From Diplolepis rosae (lineage: Eukaryota; Arthropoda; Insecta; Hymenoptera; Diplolepididae): DNA of 64,000 bases. The stretch lies in NCBI GenBank assembly GCA_030998225.1, contig JAPYXD010000553.1, positions 1 through 64,000 on the forward strand. The letters are read 5' to 3'. The notes under the pieces were generated by a model, which was given only the letters and a program-made list of their open reading frames with translations, was not told where the DNA came from and searched no databases. A program made the position numbers and the translations under genes. Position 1 is the first letter of the stretch, and each line of letters opens with the position of its first letter. Below, piece after piece: positions 31,233-42,184 of the stretch.

Positions 31233-33104
31233 TTATGCTTTCCTCAGTGCACCCATGCTGGGGAGAGCTTTGGAGTTTTCCTGATTAGCTGTTTGTGATT
31301 GGTTATTTGGTCGTATTTTGCAGTCTCGTACTAAATGACCGGGTTGTTTACAGTAATTGCAAATTATTTCAGTATAATTTGAATTTTGTTGAGTGTTATT
31401 ATTTTGTAAAAATCTATTTTCATATGGTTTATTTCGATTTTGAAACTGTCCTGAGTTAAAGTTTTTATACTGTCCTGGATTCAATTGTCTATTAGTATTA
31501 TTAACATTATTGTTATTATTGTAAAAATTTCGAGGAAAATTATTATTATTGTTGTATCTTTGTGGTAAAAAATTATTATTATTGTTTCTATAATTGTTAT
31601 TTCTATTTTGTAAAAAATGATTGTTGTTATTATTAAAATTATAATTTTTATTTCTTAAAAAATTGTTATTTGGAAAATTATTGTAATTGTTTTTTGCAAA
31701 GTTATTATTATTATTACTTCTTTGACCATTGAAATTTCTATATCCTTGTTGGTTAGGATGCAAAAATTTTTTTTGTTTATTATTAAGAACTGCATCTTGA
31801 GCTTTACTTAAATGAAAACATTTTTCAGTTGTGTGACCTGGTTTTTTACAAATTAAACAAATAGTTTTATTTTCAAGTGCTACGTTGAATCGGGTGGTTT
31901 TATTATTTTTATTATTATTAGTTGATTCTTCGGTTTTTAAATAATCAGTATTTTTATTTCTTCGCAGTGCAGAACTTGCAGCCAATCTTCGTTCTATGTC
32001 TATTGTATCATTAATTACTTCCTTAAATGTGTCCTTTTCTTCCACACGAATTTCTAACTCAGGACGCAAACCGCGTATAAAACATTGAATTACATCTCTT
32101 TCTAAATTTTGTTTAAAAGCATTATCTACTTGACCGTCATTATTAAGTCTGTGAGCATCTTCTATTCTATCAGCAATTTCTTTAATTCTAGCAGCATAGG
32201 AAAGGACATTTTCTCTTTCCCACATAAATGTATTACCTAATTCTCCCTGCAATTGATATACGCTTTTCGCAGGGGCATATACTCTTTTCAATTTTTCTAT
32301 TAATTCCTCTATTGTTGCATACGTTGACCCAAAAATACATTTTCCTGCCTCACTAGACAATTTACCTCTCAATAGACGTGCAAAATTTTCTTGGGCAGCA
32401 GGTGTCGGCAGCATTGCCTTTGCTTCCATGCAACCCTCAATAAAATGGGACAATGGGAGGTTACTTCCGACGAACAAAGGGACCACCTCTAGCGCGTCGC
32501 GTAAGGATACCTGCTGGCTGTTAGGTATGGCTACGGCCATCTCTTCGTTGCTTGCTATTACGGGATTATCCTGATTTATGACTTCTGTATCGCTTTTGTC
32601 GTCGTCGCTATCGTTGTTACTAATTAGAGAGTCGCGTGCCAATGAGGTTTTCAATTTTTCTTTCAAAGTTCTTTTTTCTATTGTTATTACCGTTGAGCTT
32701 AGCAAATTAGATCCGTCAAAATAAGATAACTCGTTCGTTAAAGTATGATCTTGATTACTAGATCCTGTCACAATGCTCAAATCTGGACAGAAACTTGAAT
32801 GAAATCCGCTAGTATTACTAGAATTTTCACTTGATATGGTTTGATCATTAATTAGAGTCTTGTCGAAACGTGAATCGTCTAGCTGAAGAGTGTTATCTAA
32901 TTCCTGTTCAGCAGAAAAAGTGTTTGAAATATCCTTGTATTTATTATAATCGACTAAATTTTCTTTGATTTTACCTGATCTTTTCATTTCCACGGAATCT
33001 ATTTGATTCTGATCGACAATTTTTGCGAGTTGATTGTCTTGTTTTGCTTTACTACGCGTAATAACTTTTTGGGCGGATTCTACAGGGGTATTTGAATTTG
33101 ACAT
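31233..33104 (-). CDS. E1 gag with two CCHC knuckles and an Asn-rich region
   Basis: 623 residues, intact, from ATG 33104. Residues ~1-195 are acidic and Ser-rich. Residues ~200-375 are the capsid (SLRDALEVVPLFVGSN, IEELIEKLKRVYAP, VIQCFIRGLRPELE). A zinc knuckle CLICKKPGHTTEKC is at ~420. A ~120-residue Asn-rich block (NNNNNF, NNNFLRNKNYN) follows, then a second knuckle CNYCKQPGHLVRDC near the end. Two knuckles separated by an Asn-rich, prion-like stretch is unusual. Pol follows in the -1 frame. Forms particles and packages RNA in active elements. Confidence 0.9.
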   Translation of the reverse strand: MSNSNTPVESAQKVITRSKAKQDNQLAKIVDQNQIDSVEMKRSGKIKENLVDYNKYKDISNTFSAEQELDNTLQLDDSRFDKTLINDQTISSENSSNTSGFHSSFCPDLSIVTGSSNQDHTLTNELSYFDGSNLLSSTVITIEKRTLKEKLKTSLARDSLISNNDSDDDKSDTEVINQDNPVIASNEEMAVAIPNSQQVSLRDALEVVPLFVGSNLPLSHFIEGCMEAKAMLPTPAAQENFARLLRGKLSSEAGKCIFGSTYATIEELIEKLKRVYAPAKSVYQLQGELGNTFMWERENVLSYAARIKEIADRIEDAHRLNNDGQVDNAFKQNLERDVIQCFIRGLRPELEIRVEEKDTFKEVINDTIDIERRLAASSALRRNKNTDYLKTEESTNNNKNNKTTRFNVALENKTICLICKKPGHTTEKCFHLSKAQDAVLNNKQKKFLHPNQQGYRNFNGQRSNNNNNFAKNNYNNFPNNNFLRNKNYNFNNNNNHFLQNRNNNYRNNNNNFLPQRYNNNNNFPRNFYNNNNNVNNTNRQLNPGQYKNFNSGQFQNRNKPYENRFLQNNNTQQNSNYTEIICNYCKQPGHLVRDCKIRPNNQSQTANQENSKALPSMGALRKA

Positions 33105-33162
33105 TGAGTCATTATAAATTTACAGTTTCTTTTTGTTGAGCGTTATCTTAGATTATTTATTG

Positions 33163-33439
33163 TTGAAGATATATGTTGATGTTGGTAATTGGCTTTAGGG
33201 TCCAAGGTTGATAAAAACTCAGAGTTTTACATAATCAGACGTTTCGGCTCTGATCGGAGCCCTCATCAGTGATTTATTCAAATCTTGATTAAAATTACGA
33301 CTTTTTGTATAAATGTTATTATCCAGTTTTTTCTTTTTCCGTTTTTTGGGAAGACACATAACTTAGACTGCACAAAACTCTGAGTTTTTATCAACCTTGG
33401 ACCCTAAAGCCAATTACCAACATCAACATATATCTTCAA
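33163..33439. mobile_element. Foldback element with 66-bp inverted arms in the E1 leader, carrying a hammerhead motif
   Basis: Arms 33163-33228 and 33374-33439 are almost perfect complements (ttgaagatatatgttgatg ... on the left). The 145-bp centre starts with the hammerhead-like motif at 33231-33277. It lies about 60 bp upstream of the E1 gag ATG. Inverted pseudo-LTRs with hammerheads are known in Penelope-like elements; no RT is present here. Confidence 0.8.
33231..33277 (-). ncRNA. Hammerhead-ribozyme-like motif, second copy
   Basis: Minus strand: AATCA, CTGATGA, stem II GGGCTC-CGATCA-GAGCC, GAAAC, GTC, TGATT. Stem I (AATCA/TGATT) pairs fully and stem II pairs fully. Relative to the copy at 13403-13446 both stems differ but remain complementary while the core is kept. 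Stem III is reduced to the palindrome ACGT, which suggests a dimeric form. Confidence 0.58.
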
Positions 33440-33963
33440 TTATTAATTAAGGGTCAATGTAAGTCCAGAATATGAATATTATTTATTGTTAATTATCGAT
33501 TGCTTATAACAATTTAAAAAAACTACATGTAAAATTTTGTTTGTAAATAAAGTGAAATTAGTAAAAATATAATTTTAATTTATAAAAATTCAAAAAAAAA
33601 TTATAATAATAATTTCAAAATATAATTTAATTATTTTTATTTGCTTATAACAATAATTAATATTTTTACTCTTTCATTAGGAAATAAGATAATAAAATAA
33701 AAATATAATTCTATAAAATATTCAAATAAATGAATAATCGCTCAATTTTCGTAAAATTATAATGTTAAATAATACATTTCTTAAAATTATAACAATATAT
33801 ATATATATATATATACATATTTTGTACTAACCACGTGCGTCTTATAAATTATAATGATCTATTTTATTAATTTATTGAATTATAAATTGTTTTTTAAATA
33901 AATAAAATTGTTTATAACAAGGATCAGATAAGATTCGAGTAATGCACAATTTATTTTTCTCCA

Positions 33964-34385
33964 GACTGGACAAGTTAGGCTCAAGCTCAAATCCTTGGAC
34001 AATCTTTGCATATAAAAATATTCTGTTCCTTAACAGAGTTAAAATTAAAGTTATAAACAATACAATCACTTGCACTTCGAACTTTGCCCTACCCAATGAT
34101 CGTAATCAATGGTGACCTTTCAACGTACCCAAAAGGGACTTATACTCTCGTGTGCAGTTTTTTTTGTTTGTTTTAACTTAAATCAAAACTTAGTTAACAA
34201 ATTAGAATAATTTTTTAAATAAGATAAATTACTTAATCACTTAGGTTAGCCTCAAGGTCAGATCCCTGCGTGATTTTTCAAACTTATTTTATTTTATACA
34301 ATTTGTATAAATTATAAAATTTCAAAGAAATGATTTGATTATTAAATCATTAAGGTTAGCCTCAAGGTCAAATCCCTTTCTGATC
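33964..34385 (-). promoter_or_regulatory. E1 leader hairpin array (41-nt units)
   Basis: Three 41-nt hairpins at 33964-34004, 34235-34275 and 34345-34385. Each has 11-nt arms (5 bp, a 2x2 internal mismatch, 4 bp, with variation) and a 19-nt loop, in minus sense GATTTGAGCTTGAGCCTAA or close variants. Arm sequences differ between copies yet stay complementary. Related copies occur in E2 and E3 leaders. Function unknown; packaging, dimerisation or translation control are possible. Confidence 0.75.
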
Positions 34386-34495
34386 TAACAAATCTATTTT
34401 ATTGAAATTTCAAGTTACACGTTGAAATAATATTTCATAATCATTTATTTATTCACTAGAAATAATCAATGTGTTAATTTTCAATTGACTTGTGT

Positions 34496-34514
34496 TTCCC
34501 GGGCCGATGCACCA
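34496..34514 (-). promoter_or_regulatory. E1 primer-binding site, tRNA-Gly type
   Basis: The plus strand reads TTCCCGGGCCGATGCACCA, the 3' end of an insect tRNA-Gly including CCA, with one extra G. The minus strand is thus complementary to that tRNA. It lies 14 bases from the LTR end, a longer gap than usual. Confidence 0.75.
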
Positions 34515-34528
34515 GAAAGAAGGAAGTA

Positions 34529-35368
34529 TGTTACGACACAAGTACGCAAATATACTTACTTTGATCGAAGATTCCTCGTTTTAAGTTAGGATCGAACGAT
34601 CCTCGCTTAGGGATGAGGATAAGTCAATGAAAGACACAATGATTATGAAAATAATACAAATTGAATTTATTTTACTGGTTAAAATTTCCGGATATACATT
34701 CGTTAAGACAATTCTTATATAATGTAGGCACAGGCTGGTTGGTACGTAGGTGAGAAAGAGACAAAGAATAAAGATAGAGAGAGAGAGGTTCGGTACCTTT
34801 ATGTTGAGGGTTAATCCACACGGCGGTGAGTAGTAAATACTGGATCCCCACAGGTGTAGTCCAAGTGTGTGAGAGAGACGGAGTTATAGGCCGCACAGGT
34901 ATATTCCGTAAAGGGCGGTGATCCAAATTTATGACACTGTTCGAAGATATTTACAAAGATCTATACAAGTCCACGATGATTTTTACGACTCCCGAACTTT
35001 GATTTTAAATTGTCCCGGTTGAATTTTATTAATCTCAAACTCAGAGATTTTCGAAGTTAAATTGAAATGCCGCACTGGACTATTGTCGCGAGACCGGTTA
35101 TAAATCCGAAGGAAAATTTAAGTGTCGAACTAGACGAAGAATTTACTGACTGCTTGCTCTTGGTGTGGGCCTCTTTTATATTTTTTTATACAAATTGACG
35201 GTCAGCGAAAATCGTGACGTAGACATATCTTCTTAGAGGAGAAGGGGCCCTATACTGCTCCCTACTTCCCCTACTCCCTATTCCCCTTTATCGATTTTCT
35301 CATAGATTTCTTAACTCAATCCAGCCTGTGTGTATTATATAAATTCAAATATGTCGCGGGACGTGACA
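34529..35368 (-). mobile_element. E1 5' LTR
   Basis: 840 bp; plus strand begins TGTTACGACAC and ends GGACGTGACA. A second LTR of the family is at 40441-41349; both share cctcgttttaagttaggatc, gatcctcgcttagggatgag and the end tcgcgggacgtgaca. No partner LTR is found at the 3' side of E1 in this window. Confidence 0.85.
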
Positions 35369-36132
35369 CAGTGAAAATTTTACTGATTCAGATTTAGAGA
35401 GTATAGAAGGATACTTTTTTTGAATTAAAAATTCAACATTATGAGGAGAATTGTTTTCTCATAGGTTTTGAAATTATATTCTCTAATTTTATGGATATCC
35501 ACATTTATGAATCTTGATATCTGCAGCATTAAAAAAAATATGTGTAGAGCTAAAATACTAGAAGAAATTTCAATTAGGATGTAAGACAACATTTTTAAAT
35601 CATGTGAATTGAAGACAAATCCATCTGAATAATCTATCGTCGACCTTTATGTTAATGAAAGTATATACTAATAACGGCGGTAAAAATTCCAAGAAAATTT
35701 GGATTTCTGGGAACAATGGAGTTAGAATTAATTCACCAGCGTATATGTTTTGAAAACGTGTTAATTTCCAAAAGATCTGTGAACTTCGATTTTTAAATTT
35801 GTGTTCGCTTATATTTATTTATTTAACGCAAAGTCTGGTAATAATAATCATCAAAATTATTATAAACAAATTGAGTTAACAAATGAACAATAGAGTAGTT
35901 TAATGGACGAAATTTTTTTATTTATTATTTTTATTATTATTTATTATTTATTATTATTATTATTTTTTAAATTATTTTTATTAACAATTATCATGAAAAA
36001 ATTAATATATTTTCAGATTTCTGTAAATTTAATCCCTTTTTTCAATTTCATTGCTTGATACACTCATAGAAGTTGCAAATTTTCATTATCAGTCGTCAAA
36101 ATATGATAACGATTATGTTTATGAACAAGCTG
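35369..36132. other. No gene seen; short (TTA)n tract
   Basis: AT-rich sequence flanking E1. A tract of TTATT units lies at about 35920-35970. No coding or structured element recognised. Confidence 0.5.
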
Positions 36133-36436
36133 CACGCAGAAAAAAGATCAGTAAAATTTACAGGAAATTCGGTAATTATTTGGACAACATGACTTTTTAC
36201 TAAATTTTACAAGAAGTTGAGTTGAATCAACAGATTTTCTGTACAAATCACTTAGCGTACAGTACAATCAACTTAACTCGGATTTTCTCGTATTCAGTAG
36301 ATTTTACTGGACGCTGAGTGAAACGTACAGAAAATCTGTTAATTGAACTCAACTTCTGGTAAAATTTACTGAAAAGTCATGTTGTCCGAATAAGTACCGA
36401 ACTTCCTGTAAATTTTACTGATCTTTTCTCTGCGTG
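36133..36436. mobile_element. 304-bp foldback MITE
   Basis: Ends CACGCAGA...TCTGCGTG with arms of about 110 bp (left to ~36242, right from ~36327) complementary almost throughout. Multiple 'taaaatttac' motifs. No coding capacity; target duplication unclear. Confidence 0.85.
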
Positions 36437-37220
36437 TGGATAAACACAAGCGAAATTTTAGCATTTTCACGCAGAATCTTTTAATTTTTTACACAAATCA
36501 GCCTCAAAATTCGTTATCTCAGAGGTCTGACTGTAGGAAATTCATGACAGTAAATAATTGTCATTTTCTCAAACAAACTCCAAAAACAAAAGCAATCTTT
36601 TGGCATTTTTGCGCAGGTTCTGTGTTTTTATTTACGCAAGCCAGCCTCCAAATTCGTTACTTGAGAAGCCCAACGACAGAACATTGTTGACATAGGTTTT
36701 TGTTTATAAAAGTGAACGATATAAATTTCAAACATAAGCATTGATTGACTAACATAAATAATGAAGAAACCCAAAATTTAAGATTTTTTCATGCATTATT
36801 TAAAAAGTTATGGGATAAATAGAAAAAATATGTTTTTGTTCTTTTTCAATTATTTAAAAAGTGAAACTGGGGAAAATTCTGAAAGAAATTACACAAAATT
36901 ATCATTAGATGGCCGATGTAGCAGCATTTTTTGGAAAAATTGTTACTCCAAATGTAATGACAAAACAAATGTTTTTTTCAAACAAATTGATTTTCTGAAA
37001 AAGCTGCATTTTTGACAAATCTGAAAGAAGTCATAGTGATAGCCCCAAGTAATACGCAAATTTTAGGTATGTAATTAAAGAATGCACTAAAAATTGCGCG
37101 AAATATGAATTTTTTTGCAAATTGATGCGCGTGGAATCACGATCTTCAATTGACGGCGTCGAGCGCAACTTCCACTAATGCTGTATTACTGTCTACTTTT
37201 TCGAGAACGTTATTGTCAAT

Positions 37221-37574
37221 AAACCTGCTTGGACCAGGCGGGGGAAGTAAAACTGTTTAGGCGAAATGATGAAAAAAAAATGTTATAAAAGAATGCCAAG
37301 AAAAAAAACCTATCAAAAAAGGAAACCAATAACCAAAGATTAAAAACCGAAAAAGGAAATTTAATACAGACAACACGTTTCACTTCTCTCGCCTGATCCA
37401 AGCAGGTTTATTTTCCAGCGGGAGAAGTGAAACGTTTTGTCTGTATTAAATTTCCTTCTTAGGTTTATGGTTTTCTTTTTTGTTAGGTTTTTTTCTTGTC
37501 ATTCATATTTAAGCTTTTTTTCTCATCATTTAACCTAAGAAGTTTCACTTCCCCCGCCTGGTCCAAGCAGATTT
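37221..37574. mobile_element. 354-bp foldback element
   Basis: Left aaacctgcttggaccaggcg and the complementary right end; arms of about 170 bp meet at a central copy of the end sequence (about 37388-37410), so the terminal motif occurs three times. No gene. The flanks 36437-37220 and 37575-38267 show no recognisable gene. Confidence 0.8.
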
Positions 37575-38267
37575 AGTTTTGAATTTTGCACTCGCATTGT
37601 TGTTAATGTTGTAAAAAACATGAATTGAGCCTCCGGAAAGCATAAAGGCCTGAGGGCGTGACCCGAGATTGCCAAGTAGGTAAGAGAGGGGATACGCGTT
37701 CTCATGCGCTGCGTTTAATTGAACACAAAATCTTGAAATCGCAGTTACTTAAGTAATAATGATCAGATCGATTTGTTTTGTAAGTAGAAATTTCCGCGAG
37801 TCTTTGCTGCTTCTGCCGGTACCAATATTATTGTCAACTCGGTAAAACTTCAATTTTTCATCGATTATCAAAGTTTCCATAACTTTTAGTTCAAAAACTT
37901 CGCTATAAATTTACACATTGACCAGAATCAAAAATATCGCTTCATTCCTCATACATTTAGTAATAATGAAACAAAAATTCAGCTCGATCGGATTATTTTT
38001 GCAGCAATGACATGGATTCTTGTGCGCTGAAACAACGATTTTTCATGTTTATATTCTATAAATATTTCCATTGAAAAAAATCGCCTATCGTCATTTGTTA
38101 AGAGCGAAATATTCTATTGTTTTGCTTGAAAATGCATCTGGTGAGCTTATTTTTTTAAAAATTTGTTAGAGGAAACAACCTTTCCACACCTTTTTTTTCT
38201 TGTAATATCAAATACCTTGCAGTTTTTCTCGCAATAGTGATATAAAATTATTTTCTACAACAATAAT

Positions 38268-39167
38268 AACTCAGGTCTGCAAGGTTTTGTTGTTCAAAAG
38301 CTATGGGTCGTTTCCGGAGTAATATTTGACGTAAAATTCGAATAATAATCAAGTTACGCCATCTCTGAACAAACCGCACGAATTAAGTTATAGATCTAGT
38401 TATAGACCCGGGTTAAGTCGATAGAGGAGAACGTGGGGGCGAACACTTGGATAGGTCAAACTCAAAACAATAGAAATTTTGAAATGAATAATACACTTAT
38501 AGAACTGATATTGATAAAATAACGTAAGCCTAATTTATTAATAAATCAAAACCCGCAAGCACAAATTTTCTAGATAAATTTTTGAATGCAAAATGGTAAG
38601 CACCAAAGAGTCAATGTGAATGCTCATAAGGTTGTTCGGATAAATGTCAAAACTTGATATGGCCCAATCTTCGTGAAAAAAATCACTTGCGACTGCTTAA
38701 TAGCTCATTTTGAAGGCAAATAGTAGTGATAAATGATAATATTTGAGAACAAAACCACAAAAATTTCTTGCGCCCTGTACATAACCTCAAAAGTAGCGAA
38801 AAACCCCATTTTTCGAGCACATAACCTCAAATATCTCAAAATCCTGGCGTGATTGGCTGATTCTGATTTCGGATTCGGATTCTACGTCAAAAATTAGCCC
38901 GGAAATGATCTTTCGTTTTCAAACAACAAATACAAACCCATTATTTGCAGACCTGTGTTATATGTTAATAAATTAGGCTTATGTTATTTTATCAATATCA
39001 GTTCTATAAGTGTATTATTCATTTCAAAATTTCTATTGTTTGAGTTTGACCTATCCAAGTGTTCGCTCCCACGTTCCCCTCTATCAACTTAACTCGGAAT
39101 CTATAACTGGATCTATAACTTAATTCGTGCGGTTTGTTCAGAGATGGCGTAACTTGATTATTATTCC
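38268..39167. repeat. Two interlocked inverted repeats (A-B-A'-B')
   Basis: Segment A (38268-38340) is complementary to 38880-38957, and segment B (about 38340-38545) is complementary to 38964-39167. The order A, B, A', B' is interleaved, not nested. A B-like stretch (accgca(c/t)gaattaagtta) recurs at about 39690. About 335 bp separates B from A'. No coding region. Confidence 0.75.
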
Positions 39168-39274
39168 ATCGTTCCAATATTCTGAACATGCGTTGGAAAG
39201 CTACTGTCATTGTGCGTGTCATTCACTTGAACTGTAAACAATAATAATTTTTTTTTCACCGAACACAATTAATC

Positions 39275-39643
39275 CGTTTGAAGAGAGCAATAGCCGAAAA
39301 ACGTCCGGAATATGCGACCAGGCACTAGGTAATAATTTTCCATTAATGCAACGCTCGGCCCCATGTTGCTATTCTAGTTCAGAACTATTTGGGACACAGT
39401 GAATGGGAAGTTTTACCTCACCCGGCTTATGGCCTAGACCTTGCCCCTTCTGACTACCATTTGATCCAGTCGATGCAGAATGCCCTCACTGGAATACGGT
39501 TCACATCAGAACAGGGTATCAAAAATTGGTTTGATTCATTCTTGGCCGCCAAGCCGGCGCAGTTCTTTTGGGATGGAATCCACAAATTGCCAGAAAGATG
39601 GGAAAAAGTCATAGCTTCAGATGGGCAATACTTTGAATAATAC
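39275..39643 (+). pseudogene. Mariner transposase C-terminal fragment
   Basis: Reads RAIAEKRPEYATRH, stops, NARPHVA, then an open stretch GHSEWEVLPHPAYGLDLAPSDYHLIQSM ... WEKVIASDGQYFE. The last catalytic Asp region is present; the N-terminal half is absent. Different in sequence from the mariner at 3505 and in the opposite orientation. AATAAA follows at about 39663. Confidence 0.85.
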
Positions 39644-39689
39644 TATTGTACATGTTTTTCTTAAATAAACGTTCAAATTTTGAAAAAAA

Positions 39690-40440
39690 AACCGCATGAA
39701 TTAAGTTACAGATCCACAACGGAATTTTTGGAAATAAATTTAAAGTAGGAAAATTAATTTCATTCGGTAATACAGATCAGTACCTGGCGAACAGCAAATA
39801 AGATCACGTTGGGCATTTGTGCCACACTTTCGCTGGCGTCTTCCCTCGTTAGTGAGACTTTCGTTACAAATGGTACAGAAGTTTAGTAATGCAAGATTGG
39901 ACAAGCCTGACTCAAGCATAACACCTTGGTCAATCTTTTGCATTTAAAAATATTCTGATAGTTAACAGAGTTGAAATAGATGTTTTAAACGATACTGCAT
40001 GAGCACTTTGAATGTTGCCTTACCCAATTCATTAAATCAATGGTGACCATTCAACGAATCTAAAAAGGTCTTATAGTCTCGTGTGCTGTTTTTTTTCGTT
40101 TTAACTCAAATTAGAACTTAGTTAGCAGTTTAGAATTAAAGAAGTACGAGATTAGACAGGCATGACTGAAGCACAAAATCCTATGTAATCCTTTTACGTT
40201 CAGAAATTAAGATAATAAAATTTCAAATAAAATAATTATTCAATCACTTAGGTTAGCCTCAAGGTCAGATCCCTTTGTGATTTGATAAAATTATTTTATT
40301 TTAACAAAATATGTGTGAAATCAGATAAATTATCATTATAATTTATTAATTTCTGATTCCTAGTAATTATAAAATTTCGATATCCCATTCACTGACTTTA
40401 AGTTTTCACGGCCGATGCAACAAAAAAAAGAGATTGGGTA
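39690..40440 (-). mobile_element. E2: leader of a second E1-family element, truncated
   Basis: Matches the E1 leader: 'tcaatggtgacc(t/a)ttcaacg', 'cttatagtctcgtgtgc', hairpin units at 39895-39935, 40150-40190 and 40242-40282 and a decayed primer site (cacggccgatgcaaca, about 40408-40423). It stops near 39690 without gag, so only the 5' end of this copy remains. Confidence 0.78.
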
Positions 40441-41349
40441 TGTTACGTTAGAAACGTAAGACTTCTCTTTTTTGAAGATCTCCTCGTTTTATGTAAGGAT
40501 CGGAAGGATCCTCGCTAAGGGATGAGGAATAGTCAGTGAATAAGAAGGGTTGATCATATAAAATATATTTATTAACAGTAAAAGTATTTTAAGTAAGCAC
40601 TATGAAAAAAATGGACGTGAATATATAAAAATTGAAATACTTTGTGATTACTCTGGTTTGGAAATTGGTCGGTGACGAAATGAGTCCAGTAGATTGGATG
40701 TGAATAATTGAGTCTTCACTTATAGACGTTGAGATAATTTTAGTCAAATCGGAAATTTGTGGTCCACCCGGTTAAGATAGTCGATTCTCTGATCCCAGGT
40801 TTTCGAGAGAATTTGGAAGGGGATTCCCGTTCACTTTTTACAGTCGTTGAACTTAGCGTCGAATTAGAACTGGTCCGACTAGCGGTGAATAATTTGATGA
40901 GGCTTGACTGAACTGCACTGACTGGACTGAACTCGCCGTAAGAAGATATGAAACTGAACTGGACTCGCGTTGGTTACATTTTAGAAATCGGACGTTGTCT
41001 AACTGACTGAACTGACTTCTATTGGAACCTTCGCTTTTTATAGGCCCAAAGTATGTCAATTATGGTGTGCCACCTTTTCCATATTTGGTATGGAAGCTTA
41101 AGATCGGATGAGTTGCCTTCCCCGATGACTCACGCTCCGATAAAATTTATTACCTGGCATTAATGTCACAGCCGAATATCTCAATTCTATTTTAATCTGC
41201 CTTTCGATTTGAATGATCTTCCTATTTCTTATTAGACCTTGCTGTATCTTGAGTCGATATAATCACGCACGCGGTAATGTTGCCTTGATCCCTTCATTGG
41301 TTCCTTAATTTGTTTGTTACTCTAGGTGGTAGAGTCGCGGGACGTGACA
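40441..41349 (-). mobile_element. E2 LTR
   Basis: 909 bp; plus strand begins TGTTACGTTAG and ends GGACGTGACA. Clearly related to the E1 LTR, more so towards the ends. Same orientation as E1. Confidence 0.85.
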
Positions 41350-41669
41350 ATCATTATGAATAAAAAAAAAGGTACCGTCTACTTGAAAAAAAAATTCATT
41401 GTACCTCACTAGCTGTAACTTGTTGCACAAACTTTATAAAAATGAAATTAATAGCGACTAGAATTATTTTGATCATATGTTTATGTAACTGAAACTAAAT
41501 TCCACCTTGAAATTGCAAAAGTATTTGCGTATGTACGAATTATCTTCGAAAATTGTATGATTGTGCAATGTCAAAATTATAACAATCCCAAATGACGTTA
41601 GCCATTCATAAACTTTTAAAAATTGACTTGAAGTATGTGCACCATTAGATTCCTCTTGATTTGCTATAT

Positions 41670-42057
41670 CGATTTAAAAAAAGTCAACGAATTTTTTATG
41701 AAAAAACAGATTTGTGTCATCGACCACCTTCCGTGTTCGCCTGATCTATCACCGTGTGACTATTTTCTGTTCCCAAAGCTGAAAACTGCAATGGAAGGAG
41801 CTTTTTACGATGACGTTCCAAGCACTCAATCAGCTGTGACACAGGTGCTAAAGAACATCCCAAAACCCGAGTTTAAACAGTCTATGGATAAATTGGTTGA
41901 TCGTTCCAAACGTTGCATTGAATTAAATGGATCCTATTTTGAATAAATATTAGCTTTATTTATATTTATACTTATATTCATATTATTACAAAGCTTTAGC
42001 GTTGTTTGATTCTATAACTAAAAAGTTCGGTTATTTTTAGATCACACTGTGTAGTAT
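41670..42057 (+). pseudogene. Mariner fragment (3' half with end)
   Basis: Encodes the transposase C-terminus (VIDHLPCSPDLSPCDYFLFPKLK, then RSKRCIELNGSYFE, stop near 41946) followed by a mariner-like terminal sequence (gttcggttatttttagatcacactg). A third, distinct mariner lineage in the window. The 5' half is missing. Confidence 0.82.
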
Positions 42058-42145
42058 ATTTTGTTTTTGTTTTTTTTCCAATTTAGAGAAGACCTGTTTG
42101 GTGTTACGAGTAAACCGTAAATGAAGAATAAATAAAATGTATAAT

Positions 42146-42184
42146 AAATCAAGTGAAATATTTGAACGATATTTCACTTGATTT
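42146..42184. repeat. Perfect 16-bp hairpin
   Basis: Arms aaatcaagtgaaatat and its exact complement around a 7-base loop (ttgaacg). Unrelated to the retroelement hairpins; possibly the residue of a small foldback element. Confidence 0.7.

Larger units (their letters stand above)
18990..35368 (-). mobile_element. E1: large Ty3/gypsy errantivirus-like element, 3'-truncated
   Basis: Order on the minus strand: 5' LTR (35368-34529), tRNA-Gly-like primer site, leader, gag, protease remnant, RT/RNase H, integrase, CARD ORF, chuvirus-like glycoprotein, two dsRBD ORFs, env. It is interrupted by a solo LTR (28027-29854), a MITE (23662-24505) and a foldback element (33163-33439). No 3' LTR is present: env runs into the GCGCGA repeat. 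Without the insertions it would be about 13.5 kb, long for this group because of the extra genes after pol. Stops in pol at 27899-27901 and 30433-30435 and the missing protease DTG show it is not autonomous now. That the CARD, glycoprotein and dsRBD genes belong to the element is inferred from strand, order and the matching dsRBD-env order in E3. Confidence 0.75.

Noticed and set aside
34496..34514. tRNA-Gly gene
   Set aside because: Only the 3' 18-19 bases of a tRNA are present, so it is a primer-binding site, not a tRNA gene.
36436..37015. Plus-strand ORFs of 74-84 codons between foldback elements
   Set aside because: Low-complexity Phe/Lys/Asn-rich readings of AT-rich DNA without start context or homologous motifs.
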